A stretch of DNA of 64,000 nucleotides from Nocardioides panacis (GCF_019039255.1 NZ_CP077062.1:558001-622000); one strand, 5' to 3'. Shown: positions 1 to 9,211, counted from the stretch's first letter. Translations and numbers: made by a program. The notes: generated by a model not told the origin, from the sequence alone.

Positions 1-2
1 AC

Positions 3-260
3 CTGTTCATGGTCGTCCCCGAGGAGGGCGGGGCGGTGTACTACAAGAAGTCCGACGTGGACCACATCGAGTTCGGACCCGGTCTGGGCACGCCCGTCCT
101 CAGCGGGAGCGGACGGATCAACAACCCGACCTCGACCAAGCAGGTGGTCGACGACAGGTCCGGTCTGGTGGTGCTCGGCTCGGACGGCCGGCATGCTCCT
201 TCCGGACAAGCCGTCAAGACGAGGAGCCGCTACTGGTTCAACACGGTCCCGGTCGGCTGA
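3..260 (+). CDS. C-terminal end of an unidentified protein (5' end outside window)
   Basis: The frame is open from the window edge to a TGA at 258-260, so this is the last 85 or so residues of a longer gene. I do not recognise the family. The fragment is soluble-looking, rich in Gly, Ser and Thr, and ends YWFNTVPVG. An ATG at position 9 lies in frame but has no upstream context, so it should not be taken as the start. No domain can be assigned from this piece alone. Confidence 0.5.
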   Translation: MFMVVPEEGGAVYYKKSDVDHIEFGPGLGTPVLSGSGRINNPTSTKQVVDDRSGLVVLGSDGRHAPSGQAVKTRSRYWFNTVPVG

Positions 261-313
261 GCCCCGAGCCACCGCGATTCCCCCGCCTGACCCGGCGCGT
301 CTGGCGGCCGGCG

Positions 314-490
314 TCACCCGAGCAACGGGCCGGCCCACCGCCAGTCGCCCTCGGGCCCGAGGTACTCCACCCGCTGGACCTCCTCGAGGTCGTCGTCGCC
401 GGCCGCCCACGCCAGCGCGTCCGCGTGGGCGTCGAAGGCGGCCTCGGTCACGACCTGGCCCATGCCGTCGAGGAAGCGGTACGTCGTCAC
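314..490 (-). CDS. Small hypothetical protein, 58 aa
   Basis: A short reading frame divergent from the YjbR-like gene. The GTG at 488-490 gives a protein beginning VTTYRFLDGMGQVV, acidic in the middle and ending WRWAGPLLG. A longer frame reaches an ATG at 565, but that would overlap the divergent neighbour's start, so I prefer the GTG. Codon use matches the region (third positions almost all G or C). The family is not recognised. Sequence composition supports coding, but it could still be spurious. Confidence 0.45.
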   Translation of the reverse strand: MTTYRFLDGMGQVVTEAAFDAHADALAWAAGDDDLEEVQRVEYLGPEGDWRWAGPLLG

Positions 491-555
491 GCCGACGACG
501 CTAGTCCCCGGACGGGCCCACGTCAGCAGTCGGCGGGGCACGAGATGATGAGCGG

Positions 556-906
556 GTGCCGACACGCATCGCGGAGTTCTTCGAGCTCGTGGACCAACTG
601 CCGGAGGTCCGGCGCACGGACCACGGCCGCTACGTGAGGGTGATGGTCGGCGACCGGACGTTCGGCTACCTGTGGCCGGCGACCAGCACCGTGGGGCTCA
701 AGCAGACCGTCGCCGAGCAGCTGTCGCTGGTCGCCGAGCGGCCCGACGTCTTCGAGGTGCAGTTCACCTCCGGCGGGTTCGGCTGGGTGGTGCTGCGCCT
801 CGCGGGGGTCGAGCGCGACGAGCTCGCCGAGCTGGCCTTCGAGGCCTGGCGGCTGACCGCCCCGGACGACCTCGTCGCCGCCCGCGACGACCGGTTGCCG
901 ACCTGA
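556..906 (+). CDS. MmcQ/YjbR (DUF419) family protein
   Basis: A 116-aa protein starting at GTG 556. The pattern (N-terminal helix, FGYLWP strand, GLKQTVAEQLSL, a late FGWVVLRL strand and a C-terminal helix ending in WRLTAP) is that of the small MmcQ/YjbR fold, a CyaY-like alpha/beta domain believed to bind DNA or a ligand. The biochemical role in actinobacteria is unknown. Length is normal for the family. The gene stands alone, ending 19 bp before the convergent SGNH hydrolase gene. Confidence 0.7.
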   Translation: MPTRIAEFFELVDQLPEVRRTDHGRYVRVMVGDRTFGYLWPATSTVGLKQTVAEQLSLVAERPDVFEVQFTSGGFGWVVLRLAGVERDELAELAFEAWRLTAPDDLVAARDDRLPT

Positions 907-925
907 CCGGGGTCGGGGACGGGCG

Positions 926-1790
926 TCAGCCGACGTGCAGGACCCGGAGCGTCTGCGCCGCCATCCGCGACTCGCCGAGCGCGTTGGGGTGCACGACGAC
1001 CGGGTTGGTGCCCTGCAGCACCGGCTCCACCCAGCGCACCCCGATCGGCTGGCAGGCGTCGTGGCCCTCCGAGACGCCGGAGAGGTCGACGTACGTCGAC
1101 CCGGTCGCGGCGGCGGCCCGGCGCACGGCGTCGTTGAGGGTGGCCTGGATGCCGCGCAGGTAGGGGACGTCCCCGGTGGCGATCGGCATCCGGTCGAAGC
1201 AGCCGACCGTCTCGGGCAGGATCCACGGGTAGCCGAGGATCGCCACGTCGGCGGTCGGGGACTTCGCGTGGACCGCCTGCAGCGTCCTGACGAGCGCCGG
1301 GTAGGTGCTGGTCCGGATCGCGTCGGCGAACGAGGAGCCGTAGCGGTCCCGGCACGGGCTGCCCTGGCCGAGCGTGGACAGCCCGGCCGTGCCGCAGGAG
1401 AGGATCGAGCCGATGAAGGTGTTGCCGTCGTTGCCGCCGATCGTCATCGTGACCAGCTGGGTGTCGCCGCTCAGCGCGTCCAGCTGCGGTGCCACACCGG
1501 GGGGACTGGGAGGTGAAGTAGTCCTTGGTCTGCGCGGCGCCGCAGGTGACGTCGGTGAGCTGGGCGGTGGTGCGCGCCGCGACCAGGTGGGGGTAGCTGC
1601 GCGTCGAGCGCAGGCACGACGGCGGGGCGGCCGGGTCGGGTGGGAGGACGCCGGAGGCGGCGCTGTAGGAGTCGCCCAGCGCGACGTACCGCAGCGGGCT
1701 CTCGGAGGCGGCGGACGGCACCGCGGCGGGAACGGTCGCGGCCACGACTCCGGCCGCGGCGGTCAGGAGCGAGACGACGGTGCGGCGCAT
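926..1790 (-). CDS. Secreted SGNH/GDSL hydrolase (apparent frameshift)
   Basis: A SEST-like secreted esterase/lipase, 287 aa after correction. It starts at ATG 1788-1790 behind a GGGAG box and has a classical signal peptide (MRRTVVSLLTAAAGVV). The block I motif GDSYS holds the catalytic Ser, GGND is the oxyanion block, and VHPNALG near the end supplies the catalytic His. The frame breaks in a run of six C (minus strand) near 1500-1505: one base fewer joins YFTSQSP to GVAPQLDALSG, the normal continuation. I therefore think the gene is intact in the organism. Substrate unknown; the protein is predicted to be exported. Confidence 0.75.
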
Positions 1791-1862
1791 GGGTCTCCCT
1801 GGGTCGACGAGGGGGGTCGCAGGGAGCAACGCTCCACCGGCCGCGGGGTTACGCCGCGCGGG

Positions 1863-3008
1863 TCAGTACGGCGTGGAGGCGACCAGTCGCAGGGCCCGCG
1901 CCATCACGAACGGGTCGGCCTGCCGGTAGAGCCACGGGCGCCCGAACCAGAGGTACCCGTCGACGTACTGCGCGGCCAGGTCCCGCGTCGCCGCGGGCAG
2001 TCCCCACCGCGGGTCGGCGACCTCCGTGGTGGGCGGGATGCCCAGGGTCACGCAGGTCCGGGCCAGCGGGTCGGAGCGGGTCCTGCAGACGAACGCGTTG
2101 TCCGGGTCCGGTCCGGTGTAGGAGCCGAAGGTGAACGGGTGACCGTTGGAGGAGGTGTTCACCACGAAGTGCTTGCCGACGATGCCGCGGGCCTCGAGCG
2201 CCCGGACGATGGCGGCGCCCCTGGCCACCTCGTCGACCGTCGAGGAGTAGTGCGTCCCGTTGAGCGCGAAGCCGCGGGCGGAGCCGATCCCGCCCTGCAC
2301 CAGCAGGCGTACGGCGGCGTCCACCCCGCCCTGCCGGCCCGGGGCCGGCCAGTCCGCGGAGCCGGCCTCGATGTAGACGCTGGTGTTCGGCTGTGCGGAG
2401 AGCCGGCGCGCCGCGGCGGCGATCATCGAGGACGGCACGGTCGAGCCGCCCGGCGCGCACAGCGCGAAGGGGCCGTCGGGCTGCAGCACGACCGCCGCGT
2501 GGGCGTCCCCAAGGGCGTCGGCCACCCGGTTCGTCCAGTCCGCGTAGGAGGCCTGCTCGGCGGCGGTGGGCAGGCGCCGGCAGGCGTCGTGCTCCCACGG
2601 CTTCATGGCGAACAGCGTGAGCTGCACGAGCGCCTCGGGGTTCCCGGCCTGCGACGCCGCGACGTAGGCCCGGACCTTGCCGGCGATCTGCGTGTTCGGG
2701 ATCCAGGCCCCGAACCACTTCGCCTTCGGACGCAGCGCGATCGTGGCGAGCAGCTGCTTGCGGGCTCCGGTCGCTGCGGCGTACGGCTGCCAGGCCTGGT
2801 CGCCACGACCCTGGTAGACCCCCCACGGGCGGTCCGCGAGCGGGTTGCCGGCGGCGTACGCCGTGCGCGCGGCCGGGTGCCCGGCGGCCGGGGTGCCGAG
2901 CGCCACCGAGGAGGCGCCGAGGCCCCCGGCGACGAGGGCGGTGCCGGCGAGCAGCGGGACCAGCAGCCGGCGCAGCCGACGGGCGGACGGACGGGCGGAA
3001 CGGGTCAT
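1863..3008 (-). CDS. Secreted glycoside hydrolase family 6 protein (cellulase-like)
   Basis: A 381-aa protein whose ATG at 3006-3008 follows GTGGAG. An Arg-rich n-region (MTRSARPSARRLRR) and a hydrophobic stretch form a signal peptide or membrane anchor. The body has the GH6 layout: NPLADRPWGVY at the start, VVLQPDGP around the catalytic-acid Asp, a VNTSSNGHPF segment and a late DGYLWFGRPW segment. GH6 enzymes are inverting endoglucanases or cellobiohydrolases acting on beta-1,4-glucan. In most members the residue two before the catalytic Asp is Glu; here it is Gln. It sits 72 bp upstream of the SGNH hydrolase on the same strand, so both exported hydrolases may share a transcript. Confidence 0.8.
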   Translation of the reverse strand: MTRSARPSARRLRRLLVPLLAGTALVAGGLGASSVALGTPAAGHPAARTAYAAGNPLADRPWGVYQGRGDQAWQPYAAATGARKQLLATIALRPKAKWFGAWIPNTQIAGKVRAYVAASQAGNPEALVQLTLFAMKPWEHDACRRLPTAAEQASYADWTNRVADALGDAHAAVVLQPDGPFALCAPGGSTVPSSMIAAAARRLSAQPNTSVYIEAGSADWPAPGRQGGVDAAVRLLVQGGIGSARGFALNGTHYSSTVDEVARGAAIVRALEARGIVGKHFVVNTSSNGHPFTFGSYTGPDPDNAFVCRTRSDPLARTCVTLGIPPTTEVADPRWGLPAATRDLAAQYVDGYLWFGRPWLYRQADPFVMARALRLVASTPY

Positions 3009-3150
3009 CGGGACTCCACGGCGTGGCACGGGCAGATGCGGTTCTCTTCGGCCGGTGGGTCGCTCATGTGAGCCTTCGGGTCGAGGGGCAGACTGCGGGG
3101 AGCGGCACGGCAGTGCACGAGTGAGGACCGGAGTGACCGGAGTGACTGGA

Positions 3151-4393
3151 GTGGCGAAGAACTGGGCCGGCAACGTGACCTACGGAGCCCGCCGCGTCCA
3201 TCGCCCCGCGTCCGTGCCCGACCTGCAGGCGCTGGTGGCGCGCAGTGACCGGATCCGGGCGCTGGGCTCGCGGCACTCCTTCACCGCGCTCCCCGACAGC
3301 GAGGGCGACCTGGTGGAGCTCGACGCCCTGCCGTCCGAGATCGAGGTCGACGGCGTCGACCGGTCGGTCTCGGTCGGGGCGGGCTGCCGCTACGGCGAGG
3401 TGGCCGAGCACCTGCAGCGCGGCGGCTGGGCGCTGGCGAACCTCGCCTCGCTGCCGCACATCTCGGTGGCGGGCGCGGTGATGACCGGGACCCACGGGTC
3501 GGGGGACGCCAACACCACGCTGTCGGCGTCGGTCCGGGCCCTCGACGTCGTCGGGCCGGACGGGGACCTCACCACCCTGCGGCGCGGCGACCCGGGCTTC
3601 GACGCCGGCGTGGTGTCCCTCGGCGTGCTCGGCGTCGTCACCCGGCTCGTGCTCGACGTCGAGCCGACCTTCGAGGTCACCAGCACCCAGTTCACCGGGC
3701 TCGACTGGGAGACCCTCGACGGGCACTTCGAGGAGATCATGGGCTCCGCCTACAGCGTGAGCCTGTTCACCCGCTGGGGCGACCGGGTCGACCAGGCCTG
3801 GGTCAAGAGCCGCGGCACGTCCCCGGTCCGCGAGCTGTTCGGCGCCGAGCCCGCCGGCGAGACCCTGCACATGCTGGCCGGCGCACCCACCGAGGCGGTC
3901 ACCCAGCAGCTCGGCGTGCCGGGTCCCTGGCAGGACCGGCTGGCGCATTTCCGGATGGCGTTCACGCCGAGCCGGGGGGAGGAGCTGCAGAGCGAGTACT
4001 TCGTGCCCCGTCGGCACGCCCGGGCCGCGTTCGCCGCGCTGCGGAGCCTGGCGCCGCTGCTCGCCCGGGTCCTCCAGGCCGGTGAGATCCGCACCATCGC
4101 CGCCGACGACCTGTGGCTCAGCGGCGCCTACCGGCAGGACACCGTGGGCCTGCACTTCACCTGGCTGCGGGACGAGCCCGCCGTGTACGCCGTGCTGCCG
4201 CACGTCGAGGCGGCCCTCGCCGGCCTGGGGGCGCGTCCGCACTGGGGGGAAGTGCTTCACCCTGACGAGCGAGGACCTGCTCCGCGTCCACCCGCGGCTG
4301 GCCGACTTCGCGGCGCTCCGGGCCGAGCGCGACCCGGGCCGGAAGTTCTCCAACCCGTTCACCGACGGGCTGCTCGCCGCGGCCGAGGCCTAG
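3151..4393 (+). CDS. FAD-linked alditol/aldonolactone oxidase (apparent frameshift)
   Basis: A VAO-type flavoprotein with an FAD-binding N-terminal half and an ALO (D-arabinono-1,4-lactone oxidase) C-terminal domain, resembling alditol/xylitol oxidases that reduce O2 to H2O2. GSRHSF near residue 30 carries the His that binds FAD covalently in alditol oxidase. The segment SVAGAVMTGTHGSG contributes to FAD binding. GTG 3151 is chosen because GGAG lies 8 nt upstream; in-frame GTGs at 3121, 3133 and 3142 are alternatives. The frame breaks in a six-G run near 4242-4247; removing one G restores the conserved HWGK motif and the end NPFTDGLLAAAEA. Corrected length is about 413 aa. Confidence 0.8.
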
Positions 4394-4722
4394 CCGGTCG
4401 GCAGCGTCCGCACGTAGTCCAGCCCGTGCCCGACCCACCGGGCGAGCTGCTCGTCGGTGCGGACCACCTCGTCGTCGACGTGCAGCCAGCCGTCCATCTC
4501 CCGGCCGCGCATCTCGAACCGCCGGACGTGCGGGGCGGCCACCAGCGAGTCGGTGAGCGCCGGGTCGACCCGCAGCAGCAGCCCGCCGCGGCCGCTGGCG
4601 CTGACCGCGAGGTGCCCGCGCACCAGGAAGGCGAGCCCGCCGAACATCCGCTTCTCGGTGAGGTCGGGCTCGCCCTGCAGGACGTCGCGGATGCGGTCCG
4701 CGAGCTCCGCGTCGTACGCCAT
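4390..4722 (-). CDS. TfoX N-terminal domain protein
   Basis: A 110-aa protein from ATG 4720-4722. It matches the TfoX-N fold: MAYDAELADRIRDVL helix, the hallmark KRMFGGLAFLVRGHLAV, then RVDP and a C-terminal helix ARWVGHGLDYVRTL. In proteobacteria TfoX regulates competence; stand-alone TfoX-N proteins in actinobacteria have no proven role. Its stop overlaps by 3 bp the stop of the convergent oxidase gene. Length and motif content are typical. Confidence 0.8.
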   Translation of the reverse strand: MAYDAELADRIRDVLQGEPDLTEKRMFGGLAFLVRGHLAVSASGRGGLLLRVDPALTDSLVAAPHVRRFEMRGREMDGWLHVDDEVVRTDEQLARWVGHGLDYVRTLPTG

Positions 4723-4771
4723 CTCGACAGTATGCCGCGGGCCTGTCGGCCCGCCCGCCCACCGGCGTACC

Positions 4772-4966
4772 TCAGATCGGCGGCGCCGGCGGACCGGGCT
4801 GGTCCGGCTCACCCGGCCCGGTCGGGTCGGTGAGGGGCTCCGGCTCGGTGAACGGGTCCGGTGGCATGTCCGGGTCGGGGACCGGGTTGACCGGCGTCGG
4901 CTCGGCGGGGTCCGGGAGCATCGGCTCCGGCTCGAGGGGCGGGGCGGTCAGGGTGGTGCGACGCAC
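4772..4966 (-). CDS. Small proline-rich acidic protein, 64 aa
   Basis: GTG at 4964-4966 lies 6 nt after a strong GGAGG, and the frame runs to 4772. The protein starts VRRTTLTAPPLEPEP and is then a Pro/Asp/Glu/Thr-rich tract of PDP, EPEP and PGEP motifs, ending PGPPAPPI. It has no signal peptide or folded core and is probably disordered. It follows the receptor kinase gene on the same strand, with 68 bp between the kinase stop and this start. Low-complexity composition means it could be a chance open frame, but the ribosome binding site is convincing. Confidence 0.5.
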   Translation of the reverse strand: MRRTTLTAPPLEPEPMLPDPAEPTPVNPVPDPDMPPDPFTEPEPLTDPTGPGEPDQPGPPAPPI

Positions 4967-5034
4967 GGGTCCTCCAGGGATCGGGTCGGACCCGAGGAGT
5001 ACCCCGTGCCGGCACCGCCCAACCACCGCCGGCC

Positions 5035-6462
5035 TCAGCCCGCCGGCACGAACCCCTGGGTGCGCTCGCTGTCGATGCGGTAGCGGCCGTTGTCGAACGC
5101 GAGGTCCAGGGTCGTCGGCCGGCGGCCGGTCCCGAAGTGGTCGAAGCGGACGCGGTAGCTGACCACGAGCGTGCGCGGGTCCGCGGACAGCGCGAGGATC
5201 GTGCCGTTCCCGACGCCGTCCCAGAAGCGGCGGTAGGTGTCCAGACCGCCGCTCTGCCGCTGGAACTTCGGGGTGAGCATGGTCCAGGCGGTGTCCGGGT
5301 CGGAGGAGAGCGCGGCCACGTAGGCGCGGATGAAGGACTTCATCCCGGCGGCGGTGGGCCCCTGGGGCGCCGTGTCGCTCGTGGGGGTGCCCGTGGGGGT
5401 GCCCGAGGGGGTGCCCGTGGGGGTGCCCGTGGGGGTGCCCGTGGCGGACGGCGTCCCGCTCGGGCTCGTGGCCGGGTCGGGCGCGGCGGTCGGCTCCCGG
5501 TCGGGGCGGGTCGTGACCAGCACCACGGCGAGCACCGCGGCGAGGCCGACCAGCAGCGCGACCACGCCCCGGCGCGGCAACCGGCGGGACGAGACCGTGC
5601 CGGGCGCGGGCACCGGCGCGGGCACCGGCGCGACGACCTCGGTGGGGGCGGCCGCACCGGCCGGCACCGGCCGCGCCGGGTCGGCGAGGAAGTCCCGGAC
5701 CTGCGTCATCGACCACCGGCCCGCGGGGTCCTTGACCATGGAGCCGGCCACCATCGGGGCCATCCAGCCGGCGCCTTCCGGTGCGGGCGGCTCGTCGTTG
5801 ACGATGCGGTAGAGCCCGCCGAGCATGTTGTCGCCCAGGTCGTACGGCGGCCGCCCGGCCAGCACGTGGAAGGCGGTGGCGCCCAGCGACCAGACGTCGA
5901 CGGACTCGTCCCCGCGCTCCCCGGCCGCGACCTCGGGGGCCAGGTAGGCCGGGGACCCGGTCACCAGGCCGGTCTGCGTGAGCGCGGGGTCGGTGGCGGT
6001 CCGCGCGATGCCGAAGTCGGCCAGCTTCACCCGGCCGTCGCGGGCGACCATGATGTTCGACGGCTTCACGTCGCGGTGCACGATCCCGGCCGCGTGCGCG
6101 GCGACCAGGGCGTCGGCGACCTGGCGCAGCAGCGGCGCCGCCTCGTCGGGGGACAGCGGGCCGCGCTCCCGGACCAGCCGGGCCAGGGTCACCCCCTCGA
6201 CGTACTCCATCACCAGCCAGTGCGCGTCGGTCTCGGTGTCGGTGACGAGGTCGAACACCGCGACCACGTTCGGGTGGCTCAGCCGGGCCGTCAGCCGCGC
6301 CTCGCGCTCGACCCGAGCCAGGTCGGTGCTGTCGGCCCCGGGGAGCATCCCGATCCGCTTCAGGGCGACGTCGCGGCCGAGCACCTCGTCGTGCCCGAGC
6401 CAGACCGCGCCCATGCCGCCACGTCCGATCTCGCGGTCGAGCGAGTACCTGCCTGCGATCAC
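5035..6462 (-). CDS. Membrane-anchored serine/threonine protein kinase
   Basis: A 475-aa Hanks-type kinase. The cytoplasmic N-terminal domain (about 6-265) has the glycine loop GRGGMGAVW (13-21), catalytic Lys35, HRDVKPSN (129-136) and DFG (149-151), so it should be active. It is followed by a Pro/Ala linker, one membrane helix (VALLVGLAAVLAVVLV), an extracellular Thr/Pro/Gly linker made of 12-bp DNA repeats, and a terminal domain of about 105 residues that looks like an NTF2/SnoaL fold (FIRAYVAALSSDPDTAW). There are no PASTA repeats, so the signal sensed is probably not muropeptide. A single gene with 55 bp before the next upstream gene. Confidence 0.88.
   Translation of the reverse strand: MIAGRYSLDREIGRGGMGAVWLGHDEVLGRDVALKRIGMLPGADSTDLARVEREARLTARLSHPNVVAVFDLVTDTETDAHWLVMEYVEGVTLARLVRERGPLSPDEAAPLLRQVADALVAAHAAGIVHRDVKPSNIMVARDGRVKLADFGIARTATDPALTQTGLVTGSPAYLAPEVAAGERGDESVDVWSLGATAFHVLAGRPPYDLGDNMLGGLYRIVNDEPPAPEGAGWMAPMVAGSMVKDPAGRWSMTQVRDFLADPARPVPAGAAAPTEVVAPVPAPVPAPGTVSSRRLPRRGVVALLVGLAAVLAVVLVTTRPDREPTAAPDPATSPSGTPSATGTPTGTPTGTPSGTPTGTPTSDTAPQGPTAAGMKSFIRAYVAALSSDPDTAWTMLTPKFQRQSGGLDTYRRFWDGVGNGTILALSADPRTLVVSYRVRFDHFGTGRRPTTLDLAFDNGRYRIDSERTQGFVPAG
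5381..5440. repeat. Five tandem 12-bp repeats in the kinase linker
   Basis: Five consecutive units of GTGGGGGTGCCC (the third has GA in place of GT) encode Gly-Thr-Pro-Thr steps in the extracellular linker of the kinase. Near-identical units suggest recent slippage, so linker length may vary between strains. Confidence 0.9.
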
Positions 6463-6517
6463 GGGGGCCCTGGTTCTGTGAGGTGTCGTCCGGCCCTCGA
6501 TGGTAGGCGGGCGCGGG

Positions 6518-8719
6518 TCAGGGGCGACCCCCGGCGTCAGCCGCGGGCACCAGTGCGAGCTCCACCGGCTCCAGCAGCCGCCGGACGCCCGAGCCGAGCA
6601 GCAGCTGGGCCCGCTCGAGCTCGACCGGACGCGACCAGAGGAAGCCCTGGCCCTGCTGCGAGCCGTTGCGGTGCAGCCAGCGGGCCTGCTCCACGAGCTC
6701 GATGCCCTCCGCGACCAGGACCAGGTTGAGCGCGGCGCTCATCGCGATGATCGCCTCGACCAGCGACGTGTCGTCCGACGCCCCGCCCAGCCGGTCGATG
6801 AAGGACTTGTCGACCTTGAGCACGTCGATCGGCAGCCGGGACAGGTGCGACAGCGAGCTGTAGCCGGTGCCGAAGTCGTCGATGGCCACCCGGATGCCGT
6901 GCGTCCGCAGCCGGCTCAGCGCGGTGACGGCGGAGTCGACGTCGGCGAGGAGCGCGGTCTCGGTGATCTCCAGGACCAGCCGGTCGGCGGGCAGGCCGCT
7001 GTCGGCGAGGGCGGCCAGGACCAGGTCCGCGAAGGCGGGGTCGGACAGCTGCTGGGACGCCACGTTGACGGCCATCGTGGGGCGGACCGCCCCGGCCTGC
7101 AGCTCCGCGCCGGCGGCGCAGGCCCTGCGCAGCACCCAGGTGCCGAGCGGGACGATCAGCCCGGACTGCTCGGCGACCGCGATGAAGTCGGCCGGTGGCA
7201 GCTGGCCCCGCTCCGGGTGGTTCCAGCGCACCAGTGCCTCGAAGCCGGTGATCTCCTGGGTGTCCAGGTCGACGGTGGGCTGGAAGTGCAGCACGAGCTG
7301 CTCCTGGGCCAGTGCCTGGCGCAGCTGGATCCGCACCGACAGCTCGTCCATCGCCCGGGCGTGCAGGCTGTGGTCGTAGACCGCGACGCTGCCCTTGCCC
7401 TGCTCCTTGGCGAGGTACATCGCGGCGTCGGCGTTGCGCATCAGCTCGACGTCGCCGAGCTCACCGGCGTGCGCGGTGGCGATGCCGATGCTGGCGCGCA
7501 CCGTGTGGGTGACGCCCTCGAGGTCGATCGGGTCGCCGAGCGCCAGCAGCAGGCGCTCGGCGATCAGTGCGGCGGCGGTCTCGTCGGTGTCCTCCAGCAG
7601 GACCGCGAACTCGTCGCCGCCGAGCCGGGCGGCCGTGTCGTGGTCCTCCAGCGCGCCCAGGATCCGCTCCGAGACGGTGACCAGCAGCCGGTCGCCGACA
7701 CCGTGCCCGAGCCCGTCGTTGACCAGCTTGAAGTCGTCCAGGTCGATGAAGAGGACGGCCAGGGCGGGGGCGTCGGGGCGGTGCAGCGCGTGCGCGAGCC
7801 GGTCGCGGAAGAGCTGCCGGTTCGCGAGTCCGGTCAGGGAGTCGTGGAAGGCCTGGTGCGTCAGCTCCTCCTGGAGCCGGGTGCGGTCGGTGACGTCGCG
7901 CAGGGTCAGCACCCAGCAGGCCACCGCGGTGTCGTCGCGCAGGTCGTTCAGGGTGCCCTCGACGACGAGCACGCGGCCGTCGGCGTGCCGCATCCGGATC
8001 GAGAGGTTGCGCTCGCGGTGCAGGCTGCCGGTGAGCAGCTGCACGAAGCCGGCGCGGTCGTCCTCGGCGACCAGGTCGACGACCCGGCGGCCGGTGAGCT
8101 CGTCGGCGGGGATGCCCAGCACGGCCTGGGACGCGGGGCTGACGAACGTCGCGGTGGAGTCGCCGTCCAGGGTCAGCACCACGTCGGCGCTGTTGTGCAC
8201 CAGCGCGGTCAGCCGGCGCTCCCCGGCGTCGACGACCTGCCGCTCGGTGAGCTCCCTCTGCACGGCGCGGTGCCGACGGGCCAGCCGGTTGAACCAGGTG
8301 AACCAGCCGATGCAGACGACCACGAACAGCCCGCCGACCAGCAGCACCACCGTGCGCCCGGTCGCGGCCTGCTCGGCGTCGATGGCGCGGCCGGTGGCGT
8401 CGAGTGCCGTCAGCAGGCGGGACCGGTCGCCGGCGTCGTACGTGCTCGTCCAGCGGCGGCCCAGGGCGGCGGCCCGGGCCGCACCCGGTGCGCCGGACTC
8501 GCCCAGCCCGGCCAGGGCGGAGCGGACCGGCGCGGGCGCCACGGCGGGGTCCGAGGCGGTCACGGCCGTGGTGGCCCGCACCCACGCGACGTGCTCGGCG
8601 TCCACGCGGTCGTCGAGGTGGTAGACGTGCAGCAGGAACCAGAACTCGCAGGCCAGGACGCCCAGCACGAGCACGAGCCGGACCGCGCGCTGCGGCACGC
8701 TCAACCCGCCGACCGCCAT
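6518..8719 (-). CDS. Membrane PAS-GGDEF-EAL cyclic-di-GMP protein
   Basis: A 733-aa protein from ATG 8717-8719 behind AAGGGG. It has membrane helix 1 (about 12-32), an extracytoplasmic segment of about 90 residues, helix 2 (about 124-143), a PAS domain (about 165-280), GGDEF (motif at 367-371) and EAL (motif at 494-496). The GGDEF signature is intact, so diguanylate cyclase activity is possible. The usual RxxD inhibitory site before it reads EDHD, so product feedback is probably lost. The EAL domain keeps ETAL and DDFGTGYSSL motifs and should be a phosphodiesterase. A bifunctional sensor of an unknown external or PAS-bound signal. Confidence 0.88.
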   Translation of the reverse strand: MAVGGLSVPQRAVRLVLVLGVLACEFWFLLHVYHLDDRVDAEHVAWVRATTAVTASDPAVAPAPVRSALAGLGESGAPGAARAAALGRRWTSTYDAGDRSRLLTALDATGRAIDAEQAATGRTVVLLVGGLFVVVCIGWFTWFNRLARRHRAVQRELTERQVVDAGERRLTALVHNSADVVLTLDGDSTATFVSPASQAVLGIPADELTGRRVVDLVAEDDRAGFVQLLTGSLHRERNLSIRMRHADGRVLVVEGTLNDLRDDTAVACWVLTLRDVTDRTRLQEELTHQAFHDSLTGLANRQLFRDRLAHALHRPDAPALAVLFIDLDDFKLVNDGLGHGVGDRLLVTVSERILGALEDHDTAARLGGDEFAVLLEDTDETAAALIAERLLLALGDPIDLEGVTHTVRASIGIATAHAGELGDVELMRNADAAMYLAKEQGKGSVAVYDHSLHARAMDELSVRIQLRQALAQEQLVLHFQPTVDLDTQEITGFEALVRWNHPERGQLPPADFIAVAEQSGLIVPLGTWVLRRACAAGAELQAGAVRPTMAVNVASQQLSDPAFADLVLAALADSGLPADRLVLEITETALLADVDSAVTALSRLRTHGIRVAIDDFGTGYSSLSHLSRLPIDVLKVDKSFIDRLGGASDDTSLVEAIIAMSAALNLVLVAEGIELVEQARWLHRNGSQQGQGFLWSRPVELERAQLLLGSGVRRLLEPVELALVPAADAGGRP

Positions 8720-8734
8720 GCCGTACCCCTTGCG

Positions 8735-9211
8735 TCACCCCGAGGACTGTCCGATATCTACCGTTAAACGATAAATGGACCGGCCCCGCCGCCGGGCCGA
8801 AACCGGCGAACCCGGGCCGGCATGCCAGGGGCGGGTCAGTTGTAGCGGAAGCCGTCCATGGAAGCGGCGGAACAGACCGCCTTTGCGGGGCAGCGGGGCC
8901 TCGGGCGGCGGAGTGGTGGCCCGGCGGGACGCGATCGGCTTGTCGTAGTCGGTGCGCAGGATCGCTTCGATGACCTGCTCCTCGGTGTAGTCCTCGGAGC
9001 CCTCGATCACCGGTACGTAGCCCACCAGCATGCCGTTGCGCATCACCTGCGCCTCGAGCTCGGCGGTGCCGTCGGAGTCCCAGGTGGCCTCGCGGCCGTC
9101 GGGGAGCCGGATGCTGACGCCGAACTGGTAGACGCCGACACGTGCGAGCTCGGCGTCGGTGCCCCGCTCGCGCAGGGCGTCCACGACACGGCGGGCCTTG
9201 TTCTCCTCCAT
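8735..9211 (-). CDS. Hypothetical protein (C-terminus uncertain)
   Basis: ATG 9209-9211 opens MEENKARRVVDALRERG, followed by a compact beta-rich domain (VGVYQFGVSIRLPDGREATWD) and a helix (EDYTEEQVIEAILRTDYDKP). The family is not recognised. The open frame runs to 8735, but its last 35 or so residues read like translated non-coding DNA and cover the AT-rich promoter island of the next gene. One base fewer near 8855-8860 would give an ending MDGFRYN and a stop at 8836-8838, which looks natural, so a frameshift is possible. The N-terminal 125 residues are the reliable part. Confidence 0.55.
   Translation of the reverse strand: MEENKARRVVDALRERGTDAELARVGVYQFGVSIRLPDGREATWDSDGTAELEAQVMRNGMLVGYVPVIEGSEDYTEEQVIEAILRTDYDKPIASRRATTPPPEAPLPRKGGLFRRFHGRLPLQLTRPWHAGPGSPVSARRRGRSIYRLTVDIGQSSG
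8754..8777 (-). promoter_or_regulatory. AT-rich island upstream of the PAS-GGDEF-EAL gene
   Basis: A short AT-rich block (around TACCGTTAAACGATAAATGG) stands out in DNA that is otherwise extremely GC-rich, 35-58 bp upstream of the GGDEF-EAL start. It is a plausible promoter core. I cannot assign -35/-10 boxes with certainty. Confidence 0.3.

Noticed and set aside
5381-5440. Regular 12-bp repeats considered as a CRISPR array
   Set aside because: Units are contiguous without spacers and lie in frame in the kinase linker; no cas genes are present.
6500-8767. 755-aa plus-strand frame opposite the PAS-GGDEF-EAL gene
   Set aside because: Mirror frame of a well-supported gene; composition is Gly/Arg/Val-biased with no domain.
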